Positions 9,026-19,175 of a DNA stretch of 64,000 bases are shown here, one piece after another (the first letter of the stretch is position 1; the number at the start of each line of letters is the position of its first letter). Source of the stretch: Streptomyces zagrosensis (GTDB taxonomy: Bacteria > Actinomycetota > Actinomycetes > Streptomycetales > Streptomycetaceae); assembly GCF_014203645.1 (NCBI RefSeq), contig NZ_JACHJL010000005.1, forward strand, positions 62,001-126,000, in the 5' to 3' direction. The notes beneath the pieces are model-generated. The model was not told the origin of the DNA, made no database searches, and saw only the letters and a list, made by a program, of their open reading frames with translations. Made by a program: the position numbers and the translations under genes.

Positions 9026-9071
9026 GCACCTCGCGGCGAGCGGTGTCTCGCGCAGGCGCCGAGCGTACGCG

Positions 9072-10388
9072 TCACTTGCGGCCCGGCGTCCAGTTCATGC
9101 CCCAGCCGTACGCCCGGTCCAAAGTGCGCTGTGGGCTGACGCCACGGTCGGGCACCAGGTATCGGGCCTCGCGCTGGACGACGAGGTCACCGTTGTTGTT
9201 GGTGATCAGCGCCAGGGCACAGACATTGGAGGGCACGGTGCACTCATCGAGCGAGAAGTCCACCGGTGCGCCGTGCTGCGGGCTGAGCGTGACGGTGGCG
9301 TTGAGGTTGGCGAAGCTGCGGGCGCCCTCGTAGATCGTGACGAAGACGAGGATGCGACGGAAGGAGCTCTTGGCGTCAAGGTTGACGGTCAGGTTCTCGC
9401 CGGACGCCCGGGCGCCGGTCCTGTCATCCGCGTCCAGGTGGATGAACGGCGGCTGGTGTAGGGCGCCGAAGGAGTTGCCGAGTGCCTGGACGACGCCCTT
9501 GGTGCCATCGGTGAGTTCGAAGAAGGCTCCGAGGTCCAAGTCGAGGTCGGAGTGCAGGGCCAGCGCCTTGCCCAGCTTCTGGCCCCAGCTCTTGAACTGC
9601 TTGTGCACCTCCCAGTTGAGGTTGACCCGCAACGTGCCGGAGGTGCCGCCCTGCTTGGTGAGCGAGACGGCGGGCGCCTCCTTGGTGAGCGTCACCTTGG
9701 TGAGCCGCACGGGAGCACCCGACGACGCGGGAGCCGCGGGGGCCGTGGCGGGCGGCGGGGCTGCCGGGGTTGCCACGGGGCGCGGCAGCGGGGCGGCGGG
9801 CGCAGTGGGCGGCGGGGTGCTCACCGGCGCTGCCGCGGGGGCCGCGGCGGCGGCCGGTCCCGGCTGCGGCTCATCGACGGAGATGCCGAAGTCAGCGGCG
9901 AGGCCCCCGAGCCCACTGTCGTAACCCTGGCCCACGGCACGGAACTTCCAGGCGCCCTGCCGACGGTAGAGTTCGCCGAGGACGAAGGCGGTCTCGACGG
10001 TGGCGTCATCGCTGTCGAACCGCGCGAGTTCGGCACTGTTCGCGGCATCGAGCACCCTGATGTGCAGTCCGGGCACCCGGCCGAACGTTCCGCCATCGGC
10101 GGAGGCCGCCAGGACGATGGTCTCGATGACGGGCTCGACCTGCTCCAGGTTCACCGACAGGCTGTCGGTGATCTCGGTTCCGGTGCGCTTTCCTTCGTAC
10201 CGCACGGCGCCGGAAGCGTGGTTGGCCTGATTGTAAAAGACGAAGTCCGCGTCCGAGCGGACCTTTCCTCCGGCCAGCAGCAGAGCCGACGCGTCCACGT
10301 CAGGAACTCCCGCACCGCCGCTCCACCCGAGCTCGATCCGTACCGCCGAGGCAGGGACGGGCACGTTGGTGCCCTTGCGCATCGTCAT
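9072..10388 (-). CDS. Tandem TerD-domain protein
   Basis: Protein of 438 residues with two TerD (tellurium/stress resistance, calcium-binding) domains. Domain 1 covers about residues 2-172: [26 protein letters not shown], then [12 protein letters not shown] and [20 protein letters not shown]. An Ala/Pro-rich linker spans about 173-226. Domain 2 covers about 227-438 and resembles stand-alone TerA/TerF-type proteins: [40 protein letters not shown] and [13 protein letters not shown] 10388 follows AGGGGGAAC and is preferred over the upstream ATG at 10421. Ter proteins act in the cytoplasm or at the membrane in stress and phage-linked responses; the exact role is unclear. No other ter genes lie nearby. 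Confidence 0.9.
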   Translation of the reverse strand: MTMRKGTNVPVPASAVRIELGWSGGAGVPDVDASALLLAGGKVRSDADFVFYNQANHASGAVRYEGKRTGTEITDSLSVNLEQVEPVIETIVLAASADGGTFGRVPGLHIRVLDAANSAELARFDSDDATVETAFVLGELYRRQGAWKFRAVGQGYDSGLGGLAADFGISVDEPQPGPAAAAAPAAAPVSTPPPTAPAAPLPRPVATPAAPPPATAPAAPASSGAPVRLTKVTLTKEAPAVSLTKQGGTSGTLRVNLNWEVHKQFKSWGQKLGKALALHSDLDLDLGAFFELTDGTKGVVQALGNSFGALHQPPFIHLDADDRTGARASGENLTVNLDAKSSFRRILVFVTIYEGARSFANLNATVTLSPQHGAPVDFSLDECTVPSNVCALALITNNNGDLVVQREARYLVPDRGVSPQRTLDRAYGWGMNWTPGRK

Positions 10389-10594
10389 GTTCCCCCTCAT
10401 TCCTTTCACTCGCCGGGCCACAGGACAACTGCCGGTAACCCGTCCAGAACGCGCTCTTTACAGGATCTCAACGTACCCCGGCGACCGATTTTCCCGAATT
10501 CGTTCGTATTAGGGACCACGACCACTCGGAACCCGTGAAACAACACTCTTATCGGGCTCCCCAACCAGCACATGGTGGGCTTAACTTAAGGGCT

Positions 10595-11053
10595 ATGACC
10601 CTCCCCCGCAGCGGCTACGGCGGCGGTTACTACTCCGCGCCGAACTTCCCTGACACTCCGATCTACGACAGCCTTGTCGCCGAGCGGGGCACACCTCAGA
10701 TCGCTCCGATCCGTGTGCCGTCGCCCTACGATGCGGGCGGCCACTTCCCGCCGGCGATCCCGGCGGCCCTGCCCGCACTTCCGGCCGGCCCCTCGCATCA
10801 CACCCCGCCTCCTTACGGCTACCAGACCCCTGCGCAGCCCGCACTCCAGCAGGCGCCCGCACCTTACATCCCGCCGCAGGCCACAGCCCCGCGCGGCTAC
10901 CCGGGGCAGCAGCAGCCCCAGCAGCCGCGCCAGGCGGCTCCCAACGGGTACGAGGCGATGCGCCCGATCGCGGCCAGGCCCGCCGCCCCGCGCCCGAACC
11001 CGATGCCCTACCCCGAGCAGTACGGCCGCCAGCACCCCGGCCAGAACTACTGA
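10595..11053 (+). CDS. Small Pro/Gln/Tyr-rich protein, DUF6643-like
   Basis: Hydrophilic, probably disordered protein of 152 residues. The N-terminus TLPRSGYGGGYYSAPNFPDT and PIYDSLVAERGTPQIAPIRV match a family conserved in Streptomyces (recalled as DUF6643). The remainder is Pro/Ala/Gln-rich with repeated PYG/PQQ/PG motifs. No signal peptide or membrane helix is seen. ATG 10595 follows TTAAGGG; the earlier ATG at 10535 is in frame but lacks family similarity. It is divergent from the TerD gene, with a 206-bp shared promoter region. Function unknown. Confidence 0.75.
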   Translation: MTLPRSGYGGGYYSAPNFPDTPIYDSLVAERGTPQIAPIRVPSPYDAGGHFPPAIPAALPALPAGPSHHTPPPYGYQTPAQPALQQAPAPYIPPQATAPRGYPGQQQPQQPRQAAPNGYEAMRPIAARPAAPRPNPMPYPEQYGRQHPGQNY

Positions 11054-11273
11054 ACGGCATCGGCGCCTGACACCGATCCACTCGACCACACAGCCGCTAC
11101 CGGTCGGCACCGCCCGCGGTCACGCCGCGGGCGAGGCGGGGGAGCGACCGGGGCGGCGCCATGACACGGGTCGTCTGCCGCACGGCCCATGCCATGCGCC
11201 CCGTAGCACGTGAGCCATCCACCCACTGACCACCGGGCGCTCGACCGCCGGGGCCTGCTGGCAAGATGAGCAC

Positions 11274-12104
11274 ATGTCCGACGTACAGATCAGCGCGATC
11301 CACGTCTACCCGGTCAAGTCCGTGGGAGGGTGCGCGCTCGACGAGGCCGCCGTCGAGCCGTGGGGACTAGCCGGGGATCGACGTTGGCTGCTGGTCAAGC
11401 CTGACGGCACTTTCCTGACCCAGCGCCAGCTTCCGCGGCTCGCGCTGGGCACCGCGCAGCCACTGCCGGACGGTGGCCTTCTTCTCACGGCGGACGGCCT
11501 GGAGCCGCTGACCGTGCCGGTGCCCGATCCCGAGGTGAGCCACATCTCTACCGTGCAGGTCTTCCAGGACCCGGTCGAGTTGGTGTGGTCCACGGGCGCG
11601 GGCGGCGAGTGGTTCAGCGAGTTGTTGAGGCAGGAGGTGCGTCTGGTGCATCTCGATGACCCCGCGCGGCGCCGGCCGATCAATGTGGAGTTCGCGCGCC
11701 CGGGCGAGACGGTGAGCCTCGCCGACAGCATGCCGCTCCTCCTCACTACCACCGCGTCCCTCGCAGCCCTCAACTCCCTTATTGCCAAGGGCGATCACGC
11801 ACAAGAGGGCCCGCTGCCGATGAACAGGTTCCGGCCCAACCTCGTGGTAGACGGCGTCGCGCCCTGGTCCGAAGACGGTTGGCGCAAGGTGCTCATCGGT
11901 GACGTCGCCTTCCGGGTGGCCAAGCCGAGCTCCCGCTGCGTGATCACCACCACCGATCAGCGGACGGCCGAACGCGGCAGGGAGCCACTGCGCACGCTGG
12001 CCCAGCATCACCGCATCGGCAACAAGGTCGTCTTCGGCCAGAACCTGATTCCGGAGCACACCGGGAACGTACAGGTGGGCGATCCGGTCAAGATCCTTGA
12101 ATAG
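11274..12104 (+). CDS. MOSC domain protein (YcbX-like)
   Basis: Molybdenum-cofactor-sulfurase C-terminal-type protein of 276 residues, expected to bind sulfurated molybdenum cofactor and reduce N-hydroxylated compounds or hand on sulfur. The N-terminal MOSC beta-barrel is seen in AIHVYPVKSVGGCALDEAAV and LAGDRRWLLVKPDGTFLTQR. The MOSC core shows MNRFRPNLVVDGVAPWSEDG, then FRVAKPSSRCVITTTDQRT with the conserved cysteine. ATG 11274 is a clear start. No electron-transfer partner is adjacent. Confidence 0.88.
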   Translation: MSDVQISAIHVYPVKSVGGCALDEAAVEPWGLAGDRRWLLVKPDGTFLTQRQLPRLALGTAQPLPDGGLLLTADGLEPLTVPVPDPEVSHISTVQVFQDPVELVWSTGAGGEWFSELLRQEVRLVHLDDPARRRPINVEFARPGETVSLADSMPLLLTTTASLAALNSLIAKGDHAQEGPLPMNRFRPNLVVDGVAPWSEDGWRKVLIGDVAFRVAKPSSRCVITTTDQRTAERGREPLRTLAQHHRIGNKVVFGQNLIPEHTGNVQVGDPVKILE

Positions 12105-12244
12105 CGGTCGTTTTCTGGCAATTGTGGTCAACGAGGAGATTCACGTCCCGCACACCGTAGTGTCTGCTCTCGCTGGAAGCGGCCGTTCGATGGACACCTC
12201 GCCAGCAGCCGTGACGCCGACGCCAACAGGGGGCCAAGAGATAG

Positions 12245-13132
12245 ATGCCTGCCTCGGAAGCGGAGGGCAGCCGCCTGATGCCCGTGCACCGCATGCGACC
12301 TGGAGACCATGCCTTCGTGAGTTACGAAGACGGCGACTCCCGTGCGCAGATCATGGCGGCCTTCGTCTGGCTCGGCGTAGCGCGCGGCGAAAAGGTGACC
12401 GTCTTCGCCGACCCCGCCCTGAGCGAGCAGGAGGTACGGGACGCCGTACAGGCCCGTGGCCCGTCCGTGGCTCCCGCCCTCAACCGCGGCCAACTGGAGT
12501 TCAGCAGCATGCGGGCGCTCCTGAGCCCCGATCATGAGTTCACCGTTGGACGGCAGCACGCACGGCTGACAGAAGAGACCGAGCACGCCCTGCGCCAGGG
12601 CTACACCGGCTTTCGCGCCTTCATCGACATGGCCTGGGTACGCGACCTCGGTGCGGACATCGCGGTGATGATCCGCCGTGAGACACATTCCGCGCACCTG
12701 TTCACCGGCCGCCCCTACAGCGAAATCTGCGCCTACGATCGGCGCTGGTTCGCCGGTGATGTGCTCGACCACATGGCCAAGAGCCACCCGTACCAACTTC
12801 TCGACCGCCTCGGTGTGCTGAACATCGTCGAGTCCGATGACACGTTGCTGGTGATCGGTGAGGCGGACATCAGCGGTCGGGCGCGCTTCACGGACGGCGT
12901 GCGTGCCGCGCTCACCCGCACCGAGCGTGCGGCTCTGCTGACGATCGACCTGTCGCGACTGCACTTCCTCTCGCTCGGCTGCGCGACCGATCTCCTCGCG
13001 CTGACGCTCGCAGCGACGACCAGGCCGCAGATCGCCGTCGCATGTGACCCCTACGTAGCGCGCACCCTGCGCAGGCTGGGCTCCGATTCCATCTCCAAGC
13101 TCGCGTTGATCGAGGTGAGCCGTCAGTGCTAG
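12245..13132 (+). CDS. MEDS-STAS sensor/anti-sigma antagonist protein
   Basis: Cytoplasmic regulator of 295 residues. The N-terminal two-thirds is a MEDS (DcmR-type sensory) domain: GDHAFVSYEDGDSRAQIMAA, GEKVTVFADP, then FRAFIDMAWV and RPYSEICAYDRRWF. The last about 90 residues form a STAS-like domain (LLVIGEADISGRARFTDGVR; AALLTIDLSRLHFLSLGCAT), the fold of anti-anti-sigma factors, with Ser/Leu around the usual phosphorylation site. The stop codon overlaps the start of the next gene (GTG 13126), so the two are translationally coupled. They probably form a partner-switch pair that responds to an unknown signal. Confidence 0.85.
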   Translation: MPASEAEGSRLMPVHRMRPGDHAFVSYEDGDSRAQIMAAFVWLGVARGEKVTVFADPALSEQEVRDAVQARGPSVAPALNRGQLEFSSMRALLSPDHEFTVGRQHARLTEETEHALRQGYTGFRAFIDMAWVRDLGADIAVMIRRETHSAHLFTGRPYSEICAYDRRWFAGDVLDHMAKSHPYQLLDRLGVLNIVESDDTLLVIGEADISGRARFTDGVRAALTRTERAALLTIDLSRLHFLSLGCATDLLALTLAATTRPQIAVACDPYVARTLRRLGSDSISKLALIEVSRQC

Positions 13133-13551
13133 CCGATCCCCGTCGCCCCTTTGACGGCGAGGCGGACGGACGCTTGCTGGACCGTCAATTCACCGCGCGC
13201 GATCTGCCACAACTACGGGTGCTCGTCGAGGAATGCGCCGCCTGGGCGGGGCTTTCCGACGCCCGACGCGGGGACTTCGTATTGGCCGTGGACGAGATCG
13301 CCACCAATGCCATCGAGCATGCGGGCGGCCGGGGCCATCTGACTCTGCGCCGCGTCGGCGACGAACTGGAGTGCAAAATCGCCGACAGCGGCCCGGGGTT
13401 CAGCGAGGACGTCATCCCCGATCTGCTGCCGGGGCTGGACGGCGCCCCCAGCGGACGCGGCCTGTGGCTAACCCGGCTCGTCTCCGATCGGCTCGCGATC
13501 AGCGCGGGCGCCATCGGCGCCGTCGTCACGCTCGCGATGCGGCTGCGCTAA
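13126..13551 (+). CDS. RsbW-like anti-sigma ATPase (HATPase_c_2)
   Basis: Serine-kinase-type anti-sigma factor of 141 residues. GHKL ATP-binding motifs are in order: FVLAVDEIATNAIEHAGGRG (N box), ELECKIADSGPGF (G1) and SGRGLWLTRLVSDRLAI (G2), then VVTLAMRLR. GTG 13126 overlaps the end of the MEDS-STAS gene by seven bases, implying coupled translation and stoichiometric complex formation. The N-terminus (RLLDRQFTARDLPQLRVLVE) is the usual first strand and helix. No sigma-factor gene is adjacent, so the target is unknown. Confidence 0.9.
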   Translation: MLADPRRPFDGEADGRLLDRQFTARDLPQLRVLVEECAAWAGLSDARRGDFVLAVDEIATNAIEHAGGRGHLTLRRVGDELECKIADSGPGFSEDVIPDLLPGLDGAPSGRGLWLTRLVSDRLAISAGAIGAVVTLAMRLR

Positions 13552-13577
13552 CCGGCCCCGACGGCTGCGCCTACCCA

Positions 13578-13640
13578 CCTCAACCGGCTGTGCTGAGCCA
13601 CCTCAACCGGCTGTGCTATCCCGCCTCAATCGGCTGCCAT
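13578..13640. repeat. Three imperfect 23-bp tandem repeats
   Basis: The core CCTCAACCGGCTGTGCT occurs at 13578 and 13601, with a diverged copy (CCTCAATCGGCTGCCAT) at 13624, giving a 23-base period. It follows the anti-sigma gene. There is no spacer structure and no protein coding, so a slippage repeat is likely; a weak hairpin cannot be excluded. Confidence 0.6.
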
Positions 13641-13839
13641 TAGCCTCCTCGGATACGGCTACAGCCGGCCTCAGTAGCGCGTGCATGCCCGGTGGCGGGG
13701 TGGCTCGGACGAGGGCGTGTCCGGTACGGGAAGCTGACCGGTCAACTCCCCCACACGGCGCACGCTACGGTGTTCCTTCCGGCACACCACACGGCCGTAT
13801 CCGGTCGATGCACGCATGAGGTGGGGGCACAGCAGCACC

Positions 13840-16278
13840 ATGGCACAGGGCTCGGTCCAGGTGACGCACAGCGGTACGTCGCGGTGGCGGCGGCGCACAG
13901 GAGAGTACGCCTCGCTCATGGCGGCGCTGGAGGCCGCGGGGGACGGCGATCTACTCACCGTCGCCCCGGGCACCTACCGGGAGAACGTGGTCCTGACGCG
14001 GGCCGTCACGCTGCGCGGACCGGAGGGGGCCCGGGGCGCGGTGCGGATCGCCCCCACCGAGGGCGTCGCGCTGACGGTGCGCGCCTCCGCCGTCGTACGG
14101 GATCTCCACATCGAGGGCCAGGACTCGGCGGCCCCGGCCCTGCTGATCGAGGATGGGACGCCGGACCTGGCAGATGTGCGGGTGGCCACGCGCTCAGCGG
14201 TGGGCATCGAAGTACGCGGCAGCGCGCGCCCCACGGTGCGCCGCTGCACCGTGGACAACCCGGCCGGCATCGGCTTCAGCGTGCTGGATGGCGCGGGCGG
14301 GATCTTCGAGGACTGCGAGGTGGTGGCGGCCGGCCAGTCCGGCGTCTCGGTGCGCGGCGGGGCGCATCCGCGGCTTGAGCGCTGCCGCGTGCACCATGCC
14401 AGCGGCGCTGGGCTTTCAATCACCGGTGAGGGCAGCACGCTGGAGGCTGTGGGCTGCGAGGTGTACGAGATCAAGGGCTCGGGCGTACAGGTCGCCACCC
14501 GTGCCGCGGCGCTGCTGACCGACTGCCAGGTCCACCGCACCACAGCGGACGGGGTCAACCTCGATACGGACGCCGTGTTGACGCTGGCGGACTGCGACGT
14601 CCACGACGTACCGGAGAACGCCATAGATCTCCGCTCGCGTTCGGTGCTCACCCTGACCCGATCCACGGTGCGGCGCTTTGGGCGCAACGGGCTTTCGGTG
14701 TGGGACCCGGGCACCCGGGTGGACGCCAACCAGTGTGAGATCTACGACAGCACGGGCGACTACCCGGCGGTGTGGGTGAGTGACGGGGCAGCGGCGGTAC
14801 TCGATTCGTGCCGGGTGCACGACGTGCCGGATGCGCTGTTCGTCTTGGACCGCGGCTCGCGGGTGGACGTCGTGGACAGCGACCTCTCGCAGGTCCGTAA
14901 CACGGCCGTCTCGGTCAGCGACGGCGCCAGCGCGCAACTCGACGACTGTCGCATACGCGAGGCCGCCACCGGAGCCTGGTTCCGCGACCACGGCAGCGGC
15001 GGCACCCTCGCCGGTTGCACCATCGACACCGTGGCCACCGGAGTGATCGTCACCAAGGGCGCCGACCCGACGATCGAGCGCTGCACGGTGACCTCGCCCA
15101 CCGAGGCCGGGTTCTATGTATCAGCCGAGGGGCGGGGCTCCTTCGACGGTTGTCGGGTGACTGGCAGCGGCGGCTATGGCTTCCACGTCATCGACGGCTG
15201 CCGCAGCACGCTGACACGGTGCCGTACCGAGCGCTGTGCGCGCAGCGGTTACGAGTTCGCCGAGCCGGGGCCGATCAGCGAGGACTGCACCAGCGACGAG
15301 AGCGCCGCACATGGCGTACCGCCCATCCCGTACGGGCCGTCCTCTGGCGGCGCAACCGGCCCGGCGGCCACCACGGGAGCGCCCGCCGTGCAGACGGTCG
15401 GGCTCCTCGGCAGCCTACCGGGGCAGCGTGGCGCAGCCCCCCAGCCGGCAGCGGAACCGGAGCCCGTCCGGCCACCCGATGCCGTGCTGGGCGAACTCGA
15501 CTTGCTGGTCGGCCTGGAGAGCGTCAAGCGCGAGGTGCGGGCCCTGACCGACATGATCGAGGTCGGTCGGCGGCGTCAACGAGCCGGGCTGAAGGCGGCG
15601 TCCGCGCGCCGGCATCTGGTCTTCACCGGCTCGCCGGGCACCGGCAAGACCACCGTTGCCCGGCTCTACGGGGAGATCCTGGCCTCGCTCGGGGTGTTGG
15701 AACGCGGACATCTGGTGGAGGTCTCCCGCGTTGACCTGGTCGGCGAGCACATCGGCTCGACCGCGATCCGTACCCAGGAGGCGTTCGAGCGGGCCCGCGG
15801 CGGGGTGCTGTTCATCGACGAGGCGTACGCCCTCTCCCCCGAGGACTCCGGGCGTGACTTCGGGCGCGAGGCCATCGACACGCTGGTGAAGCTGATGGAG
15901 GACCACCGGGAAGCGGTGGTGGTGATCGTCGCTGGATACACCGCGGAGATGGCGCGCTTCTTGTCCGTCAACCCCGGTGTGGCCTCGCGTTTCTCGCGGA
16001 CCATCACCTTTGGCGACTATGTGCCCGAGGAACTGGTGCGCATCGTGGAGCAGCAGTCCGACGAGCACGAGTACCGGCTCGGCGAAGGCACGACCGAGTC
16101 CCTGCTCAAGTACTTCACGGCGATCCCCAAGGACGCGGGGTTCGGCAACGGGCGCACCGCCCGGCAGACGTTCGAGGCAATGGTCGAGCGGCACGCGGGC
16201 CGGGTTGCGCAACACCCCGACCCGAGCACCGACGACCTCACCCTGCTCTATCCGGAGGACCTCCCCGAGCTGCCCTGA
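13840..16278 (+). CDS. Beta-helix/AAA+ ATPase fusion protein
   Basis: Large protein of 812 residues. Residues about 20-500 are a right-handed parallel beta-helix made of many short repeats such as [20 protein letters not shown] and [20 protein letters not shown], starting with the family motif [18 protein letters not shown]. After a Pro/Ala-rich linker a CbbX/SpoVK-type AAA+ domain follows: [14 protein letters not shown], Walker A GSPGTGKT at about 597-604, Walker [13 protein letters not shown], sensor [11 protein letters not shown] and the Arg finger region [17 protein letters not shown] 13840 is used; an upstream in-frame ATG at 13816 is possible. The AAA+ part resembles EccA of type VII secretion and CbbX. 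It may remodel protein complexes, with the beta-helix as a binding platform. No secretion genes are adjacent. Confidence 0.88.
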   Translation: MAQGSVQVTHSGTSRWRRRTGEYASLMAALEAAGDGDLLTVAPGTYRENVVLTRAVTLRGPEGARGAVRIAPTEGVALTVRASAVVRDLHIEGQDSAAPALLIEDGTPDLADVRVATRSAVGIEVRGSARPTVRRCTVDNPAGIGFSVLDGAGGIFEDCEVVAAGQSGVSVRGGAHPRLERCRVHHASGAGLSITGEGSTLEAVGCEVYEIKGSGVQVATRAAALLTDCQVHRTTADGVNLDTDAVLTLADCDVHDVPENAIDLRSRSVLTLTRSTVRRFGRNGLSVWDPGTRVDANQCEIYDSTGDYPAVWVSDGAAAVLDSCRVHDVPDALFVLDRGSRVDVVDSDLSQVRNTAVSVSDGASAQLDDCRIREAATGAWFRDHGSGGTLAGCTIDTVATGVIVTKGADPTIERCTVTSPTEAGFYVSAEGRGSFDGCRVTGSGGYGFHVIDGCRSTLTRCRTERCARSGYEFAEPGPISEDCTSDESAAHGVPPIPYGPSSGGATGPAATTGAPAVQTVGLLGSLPGQRGAAPQPAAEPEPVRPPDAVLGELDLLVGLESVKREVRALTDMIEVGRRRQRAGLKAASARRHLVFTGSPGTGKTTVARLYGEILASLGVLERGHLVEVSRVDLVGEHIGSTAIRTQEAFERARGGVLFIDEAYALSPEDSGRDFGREAIDTLVKLMEDHREAVVVIVAGYTAEMARFLSVNPGVASRFSRTITFGDYVPEELVRIVEQQSDEHEYRLGEGTTESLLKYFTAIPKDAGFGNGRTARQTFEAMVERHAGRVAQHPDPSTDDLTLLYPEDLPELP

Positions 16279-16315
16279 CCCCGCGGGGCAGCACTCCACG
16301 ACTTGGCTGTGGGCC

Positions 16316-19003
16316 TCACTCCTCGCCAGTCGCGCTGCGGCCCGTGTCAGGGCCGTCAGCGGGCCGGCCCAGCAGCGCGTCCGGGGCCGACGCCGCCGTT
16401 CTGGGGCGGGGCACCCCGTCACCGGGAAGTCGGGCCAGTAGCCCTGCTCGCTCCCTCACGAAGGCCGGGTCCGCCTGGTACTCGGAGTGGCCCCGGATCG
16501 GCGCCGGCAACGGGTGCTCTGCCGTCCGGCCGTAGACGAGCGGGTCCTTGAGCGCATCGCAGTCGATGTGTGGCCGGTCGTCGGCCGGCCGCGCATCGGC
16601 TAGGGCGGACGGCTCGATGGGGCCGCCGATCGGGTCGGTGTAGCGCCACAGGTTGCGCCAGCAATGCACCTCGGCGTGCAGTGACGACAACTGGGCGGGC
16701 CCGAAGTAGGCGGGGAACCAGCGCCCGTACAACCGCTCCAGCGGTGAGCCGTACGTCAGCAGGGCGACCCGTCGCCGGGTACGCCAGTTGAGCTGCCATA
16801 CGGCCGCCGCCGCCAGCACGCTGCCTTGCGAGTGGCCCGAGATGACCAGCCGGCCGCCGGTGCGTTCGGTCCAGGTCTGCATGCGCCAGGTCAGGTCGGG
16901 CACGGCCCGCTCGGCGTAGCACGGCGGTGCGAAGGGGTGGGCTGCGCGCGGCCAAAACGTGCCGACGTCCCACAGGATGCCGATGGTACGGCGGGCCCCC
17001 GGGTCCCGGTAGGCGCGCCGGCCCCAGGTGATGAAGAGCGCGAACGCGACGCCCACCAGCCACGAACCCAGCGCCTGCGCGGTTTGCGCGGCTGCGTCGA
17101 TGACCGCGGGCGTGCCGTCGGCGGCCCGCCCCGGCACCTCGCCCGTGCCCCAGGCGCCGGCCACCGACAGGCAGCCGAGCAGTAACGTCAGCAGGGCGAC
17201 GGGGCCGATGATCCAGGGCATGGAGTCGGTGATGCCGGCGCGGGCGATAGTGCCCGCGATCTTCTCGGTGCGGACCTTGTCGGGCCGCTCGCCCGGGTAG
17301 CCGTCCGGCACCGTGCGAATCAGCCGCAGCCGAACCCGCTGCACGCCCCACACAAAGGCCAGGAGTAGCAGCACCAGGAACACCAGGAGCGGCGGGATCA
17401 CCGCAGCCTGCCAGGACAGCAACACCGGCGGTCCCGCGATCGGGCCGCCGCCCATGCCGGGCGTGGCGCCGCCGTCGAGCCAGTCCGCGATGCGCTGCGC
17501 CACACCACCGGTGAGCACCCCGCCCACCGAGCAGGCCAGCACCGCGACAGCGGGCCCGCCCAGTCCCCACAGCGGCGTCCGTACCCGCCCGGTGGGTGGT
17601 TTCGGTCCGCGCTTGACGTGCTGCGGGCCGAGTCCTCCGCGGTGTCCTGCGCGGGCGGCGGAGCGGTGGAGCACCGCGGCCACCACGGCGAGAAGGACGA
17701 TGAGGGTGATCTGGGTGAGGGCGATGACGCCGAACATCTGGTCGCCCGGCAGCCGCCCGCTCGAAGCCCAGCCGGGGCGGGACCAGCCCGCGTACCCGGC
17801 GGCCAGGACCAGCAAGATGAGTGAGATGCCGGGCAGCAGGTGCGCGGTGAGCCGATCGAGGGTGTGGTCGGGCGTCGTCTCGCTGCGCCCCCTGCGGCAC
17901 ATCACATACAGCACCACGAGGCCAGCCAGGTGGATGACTGCGAGTAGCGCCCAGCCGGTGGCGTCCAACAGGGCGGAGCCGCCGGGGGCGCGGTCGTAGC
18001 GGGCGGCGGTGAGGGTCAGGGCGGCGGCGATGGTGAGTAGCCCGGCGGCCGTGTGCACGGCCTGCAACCGAGCCACCAGTCGGCGGCCGTACCAAAAGCC
18101 AGGCAGGCGCAGCGCCGGGTGGTGGGCGGCGGACACGTCGTCCTCGTTGACCTGGCGCTCGATGGGCGCCGATGATTCGTAGGCGCTCCAGGTCCGGGTG
18201 GACAGATGCGACAGCAATACGATGACGGCCAGCGGCACCACGGCGGCCAGGGCGAGCCTACGGCCCGGCTGGCTCCACCAACCGCCGCCCGCCGGCGCCG
18301 CGAAGTCCATCCAGCCCCTTCCGCCCGTGCAGGAGGCGGAGCCCGCGCACTGCCAGGCCACCAGGTCGAGCGCCACCTCGCAGACGGCGGCGACCAGCAG
18401 CACCGTCAGGGTCAGCGCGATCAGCCGCACCAATACGCCGTAGAGCCGTACGGTGCCCTCGCGGCGGTCGGCGGCGGGCCGCATCCAGTGCGCGAGGTTG
18501 ATCACCATGAAGGGGAGCAGCAGCAGCCACAGGGCGCGGGTGCCATCTCCCGAGGTGAGCCCGGACCAGCAGTACGCCTCGGGCACCGGCCGGTCGCGGT
18601 AGTCGGCGGGACGCTGTTCGGCGTCGGCGTCCTCAGTGCGACGGTAGACGCCCGCGGTCTCATCGCCAAACATCCGCTGGACCCTGGGGTCGGCGTCGAG
18701 CATGCTCGACGGAGTGGCACCGCCGACGCCGTGGACCAGTAGTTCCAGGGCGAGTTCGGCCTCGGGCGGTGGGTCGTGCGGCGGTGTGTCGGCCCGTGAG
18801 GCCGCCTTGGGGTGCGTGGCTGATGGGTTCGGTGCCATGGGTGCGGCAGGTGGTGCTGGCATGGCTAGTGAGGCGGGTGCACATGCCGTGACGGGTGGGG
18901 CCGTCGTGGCTGCTTGGATGGTGTCCGTGAGACTCGTGGGCTGTCTTATGTCGTGAGTGCGCTCTGGGTTGGCCTCGTCGTCCGGTCGCGTCATTGGCGT
19001 CAC
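16316..19003 (-). CDS. Giant multi-pass membrane serine hydrolase
   Basis: Protein of about 895 residues. After a Pro/Ala-rich N-terminal tail the sequence LALELLVHGVGGATPSSMLD suggests a first hydrolase-like strand and oxyanion motif (HGVGG). About ten transmembrane helices follow, in two groups separated by hydrophilic loops. The C-terminal cytoplasmic part has the nucleophile elbow GRLVISGHSQGSVLAAAAVW, then VALLTYGSPLERLYGRWFP and PHIDCDALKDPL, consistent with a lipase/esterase alpha-beta hydrolase whose catalytic Ser lies at about residue 720. GTG 19003 follows GGGGGACACG; ATG 18994 is the alternative. The stop is 37 bp from the convergent beta-helix gene. The substrate is unknown; membrane lipids are a guess. 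Confidence 0.78.
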   Translation of the reverse strand: MTPMTRPDDEANPERTHDIRQPTSLTDTIQAATTAPPVTACAPASLAMPAPPAAPMAPNPSATHPKAASRADTPPHDPPPEAELALELLVHGVGGATPSSMLDADPRVQRMFGDETAGVYRRTEDADAEQRPADYRDRPVPEAYCWSGLTSGDGTRALWLLLLPFMVINLAHWMRPAADRREGTVRLYGVLVRLIALTLTVLLVAAVCEVALDLVAWQCAGSASCTGGRGWMDFAAPAGGGWWSQPGRRLALAAVVPLAVIVLLSHLSTRTWSAYESSAPIERQVNEDDVSAAHHPALRLPGFWYGRRLVARLQAVHTAAGLLTIAAALTLTAARYDRAPGGSALLDATGWALLAVIHLAGLVVLYVMCRRGRSETTPDHTLDRLTAHLLPGISLILLVLAAGYAGWSRPGWASSGRLPGDQMFGVIALTQITLIVLLAVVAAVLHRSAARAGHRGGLGPQHVKRGPKPPTGRVRTPLWGLGGPAVAVLACSVGGVLTGGVAQRIADWLDGGATPGMGGGPIAGPPVLLSWQAAVIPPLLVFLVLLLLAFVWGVQRVRLRLIRTVPDGYPGERPDKVRTEKIAGTIARAGITDSMPWIIGPVALLTLLLGCLSVAGAWGTGEVPGRAADGTPAVIDAAAQTAQALGSWLVGVAFALFITWGRRAYRDPGARRTIGILWDVGTFWPRAAHPFAPPCYAERAVPDLTWRMQTWTERTGGRLVISGHSQGSVLAAAAVWQLNWRTRRRVALLTYGSPLERLYGRWFPAYFGPAQLSSLHAEVHCWRNLWRYTDPIGGPIEPSALADARPADDRPHIDCDALKDPLVYGRTAEHPLPAPIRGHSEYQADPAFVRERAGLLARLPGDGVPRPRTAASAPDALLGRPADGPDTGRSATGEE

Positions 19004-19175
19004 CGTGTCCCCCGATCCGGTGTGGTGATGCTGAGATGCTCGCAGCGGTGCGGCAGCCGCGTCGGGCCGGCCGCCATGTCCCCCCGCTAGGGCGATTGTG
19101 CCCGATCCGGGCACGCCGTATCCGCATGCGAAGATGTCCGCGGACATCAGCGGCTGGTCGGAAGGGACGGGCGGC

